A stretch of 64,000 nt of DNA from Candidatus Dechloromonas phosphorivorans. GTDB lineage: Bacteria > Pseudomonadota > Gammaproteobacteria > Burkholderiales > Rhodocyclaceae. The notes under the pieces were generated by a model. It saw only the letters and a program-made list of their open reading frames with translations, did no database searches and was not told where the DNA came from. Every line of letters starts with the position of its first letter. Position 1 is the first letter of the stretch. The stretch is taken from NCBI GenBank assembly GCA_016709495.1, contig JADJMS010000045.1, positions 62,001 through 126,000 on the forward strand, written 5' to 3'. A program made the translations under genes and the position numbers. Below are positions 62,056-64,000 of the stretch, piece by piece.

Positions 62056-62883
62056 TTACCGAACCAAACGCCAGACCGGCTTCAAATCTTCCGGCAATTG
62101 GGGCAATTTGCCCAGATCAACGTAACTTTCTTCCGGCCCGTGGAAATCAGAACCGCGCGAAGCATGGAATTCGTAATGCCGCGCCAGTCGGGCGAAATGC
62201 ATGACGTGATCGGGCGAATGCCGCAAGTCACTTCGATGCCGCCCGCCGCAATCCTTTTCGAAATCATCGAGGAAACGCCACATCTCCGCCCCGACATTCT
62301 TGTAGCGCCCGGGATGGGCGACGACAGCAACGCCCCCGGCGCCAGTGATCCAGCCCACCGCTTCTTCCAGCGTCGCCCAGCGATGATCGACATAACCCGG
62401 CTTACCCGGCGTCAGATAATGCTGGAAACGCCAGGCACATCACGGGCAATTCCGATGGAAACCATGTAGCGGGCAAAGTGGGCGCGCGAGATCAGGCTCG
62501 GGTTGGTGGCAAAACGCCATGCACCTTCATAAACCCCGGGAATACCGATCGCAGCCAAGGCTTCGCCCATGCGCTTGGCGCGCTCGACACGCCCGATGCG
62601 AAGTTCATCCAGACCACGCGTCAAAGCCGGATGAGGTCATCGAAACCCAGGCCGACGATGTATCGGCACCTTTTCCATTCGATGGAAATTTCGACCCCGG
62701 TTACAAACCCATTCCGCCTTCTTGAGCAACCGCCTGGCCTCGGCCAACCCCAACGTATCGTCGTGATCGGTCAATGCCCAAGGTCGACGCCATTCGCCGC
62801 AGCGCGCTTGCCACCTCTTTTGGCGGCAACAGACCATCGGAAACAGTGGAGTGGCAATGAAAATCAAAATTAGCAGGGGTCAC
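62056..62883 (-). CDS. PHP-domain phosphoesterase, YciV/TrpH (RNase AM) family (many indels)
   Basis: Metal-dependent PHP phosphoesterase; relatives hydrolyse 3',5'-nucleoside bisphosphates or trim 5' ends of RNA. Start GTG at 62883 gives MTPANFDFHCHSTVSDGLLP with the HxH pair; further pieces are ALTDHDDTLGLAEARRLLKK, RGLDELRIGRVERAKRMGEA, AIGIPGVYEGAWRFATNPSL, GGVAVVAHPGRYK and RGSDFHGPEESYVDLGKLPQ. At least five frame changes. Heads the transcription unit through YciO, the site-2 protease and trpS, and is divergent from gcvT. Confidence 0.82.
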
Positions 62884-62960
62884 AGGCAGAACAAGTGAAG
62901 CAAAACGAGGAGTTTATCACGAAGGACGCTGTCACCCGGAACTCCTTGCAGCGCAGCAGG

Positions 62961-62988
62961 TTGATTAGACCTGTCCATCCGTTATAGT
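62961..62988 (+). promoter_or_regulatory. Sigma-70 promoter of gcvT
   Basis: TTGATT, 16-base spacer, TATAGT, ending eight bases before the first riboswitch aptamer. Confidence 0.75.
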
Positions 62989-62995
62989 GCCAGCC

Positions 62996-63168
62996 GTTCC
63001 GTGGGAGAGCGCAGACCCGTCTGCCGCCGAAGGCGCAATTTCACCCGAAAACGCTCAGGCAAAAGGACCACGGAACCGAAATGGCTTGCCATTTCGAAAC
63101 TCTGGAGAGCGGCGTTAACAGCGACCACCGATGGGGCAAACCTCTCAGGTATCGAGGACAGAGGGGTG
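62996..63168 (+). promoter_or_regulatory. Tandem glycine riboswitch
   Basis: Two consecutive aptamers. The first is closed by GTTCCGTGG / CCACGGAAC and carries GGGAGAGCGC, CGCCGAAGGCGCAA and ACGCTCAGGCAAAAGGACC. The second has CTCTGGAGAGCGGCG, ACCACCGATGGGGCAAACC and CTCTCAGGTATCGAGGACAG. These are the conserved cores of the class that senses glycine. Control of the glycine-cleavage T-protein is the classical context. Confidence 0.95.
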
Positions 63169-63200
63169 AAACGCAAGTTTATTTTTCGTTTCACCCTTTT
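63164..63200 (+). terminator. Expression-platform hairpin of the glycine riboswitch
   Basis: GGGTGAAACG / CGTTTCACCC stem followed by TTTT, beginning inside the 3' edge of aptamer 2. Glycine binding would compete with this stem, allowing read-through into gcvT. Two weaker hairpins follow before the start codon. Confidence 0.7.
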
Positions 63201-63242
63201 CCGTTTCAGAAACGGCTTTAATAAAGCCTGCAAAGGACTGAT

Positions 63243-64000
63243 ATGCTGAAGAAAACGGTTTTGAACGCTGCTCACCGCGCAATGAATGCCCGGATGGTCG
63301 ATTTCGGTGGCTGGGACATGCCGGTGAACTACGGTTCGCAGATCGAGGAGCACAACGCGGTGCGTAACGACTGCGGCATGTTCGATGTGTCGCACATGTG
63401 CCCGGTCGATCTCGTCGGCGCCGATTGCCGCCAATTCCTCTCCCGCCTCGTCGCCAACGACGTGGCCAAACTGCAGGTTTCCGGCAAGGCGCTCTACGCC
63501 GCCATGCTCAATGACGCCGGCGGCGTCATCGACCGACCTGATCATCTATTTCATCAACGAAACGCGCTTCCGTATCGTCATCAATGCCGGCACGGCGCTC
63601 AAGGATCTCGCCTGGATGCAGGCCAAGGTCGCCGAATGGAAACTGGACGCTGACCATCACCCAGCGCCGCGACGGCAACAACCACTCGGCATCATCGCCG
63701 TGCAGGGCCCGAATGCCCGTGCCAAGGTCTGGGAAGGTGCTGCCGCAAGCCAAGGCCGCAACCGAAGGCCTGAAGGCGTTCTTCGCCGCCGAAGTCGACC
63801 AGTACTTCATCGCCAGCACCGGCTACACGGGTGAAGACGGCTCGAAATCATGCTGCCGGCCGGCGAAGCCGAAGCGCTGTGGAAGCCTGAACAAGGCCAC
63901 CGGCGTCGCCCCCTGCGGCCTCGGCGCCCGCGACACGCTGCGCCTGGAAGCCGGGATGAATCTTTACGGCCAGGACATGGACGAAACGGTTTCGCCGCTC
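63243..64000 (+). CDS. gcvT: Glycine cleavage system T protein, 3'-truncated by the window edge (several indels)
   Basis: Aminomethyltransferase of glycine cleavage, transferring the methylene group from the H-protein lipoyl arm to tetrahydrofolate. Visible: AHRAMNARMVDFGGWDMPVN, GSQIEEHNAVRNDCGMFDVS, HMCPVDLVG, ALYAAMLNDAGGVI, then in other frames LIIYFINETRFRIVINAGTA, IAVQGPNARAKVW and STGYTGEDG. Frame changes occur near 63532, 63650, 63735, 63838 and 63885; some also lie at the end. The start follows CAAAGGACTGAT. Confidence 0.92.

Noticed and set aside
1..64000. CRISPR array
   Set aside because: No regularly spaced direct repeats were seen; the only tandem repeats are coding (TonB-like coiled coil and infB linker).

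Overview
The window looks like a chromosomal stretch of a betaproteobacterium, most plausibly a Rhodocyclales member (Dechloromonas/Azonexus/Accumulibacter-like). This is an inference from gene content, without a database search: the rimP-nusA-infB-rbfA-truB-rpsO-pnp order, scpAB next to rluB, trpS beside a site-2 protease, a RelA with the EFDD motif, a PEP-CTERM protein, and a classical menaquinone branch. Many genes are broken by single-base indels, mostly in homopolymers. Because these hit near-indispensable genes (rpsO, pnp, trpS, gcvT), they look like uncorrected sequence errors. Damage is densest after about 60.6 kb.

Layout. 0-4.7 kb: menC (cut by the window edge), a secreted FecR-domain protein, menE and menF. 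4.8-12.5 kb: ppk1, convergent rhlE, a small membrane protein, relA, an EamA transporter and an MtfA-like peptidase. 12.5-18.5 kb: a PEP-CTERM protein, a degenerate IS5-type remnant, two alpha/beta hydrolases, comEC and a DUF2062 protein. 18.5-22.6 kb: two tandem paralogous chemoreceptors, one with an in-frame stop. 22.7-27.5 kb: lolD, a lolC/E gene, an uncharacterised protein and recJ.

27.5-39.2 kb is accessory in character. It holds a two-gene unit (a membrane-anchored DUF2726/zinc-finger nuclease-like protein plus a membrane coiled-coil protein, both recovered by joining frames by hand), a small C-terminally anchored protein, a higBA-type toxin-antitoxin pair, a TonB-like protein with 30-residue repeats, an SDR/membrane/ABC1-kinase/DUF1499 cluster behind a 39-bp perfect palindrome, and umuDC behind an SOS box.

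39.2-47.25 kb looks like a decayed mobilisable island. It runs from a 3' fragment of tRNA-Arg(ACG) to an intact tRNA-Arg(TCT) and contains an IS3-family element, a truncated HD-type (p)ppGpp hydrolase gene, a DnaA-box cluster, an ArdA-like antirestriction gene, hairpins that could be an oriT, and a coupling ATPase plus relaxase resembling the MobB/MobC pair of CloDF13.

47.25-64 kb is core: two tRNAs, dksA, the pnp-to-rimP operon (minus strand), rluB, scpB, scpA, a LAB_N protein, trpS, a site-2 protease, a YciO-family gene, a PHP-domain gene, and a tandem glycine riboswitch driving gcvT.

The strongest cross-cutting observation is a short dispersed element: a TGTTACGGTCAACG core followed by two A-rich tracts. 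It is usually just 3' of plus-strand genes, and one copy lies inside recJ. Its layout resembles the core-plus-AT-tract DNA uptake sequences of Pasteurellaceae.
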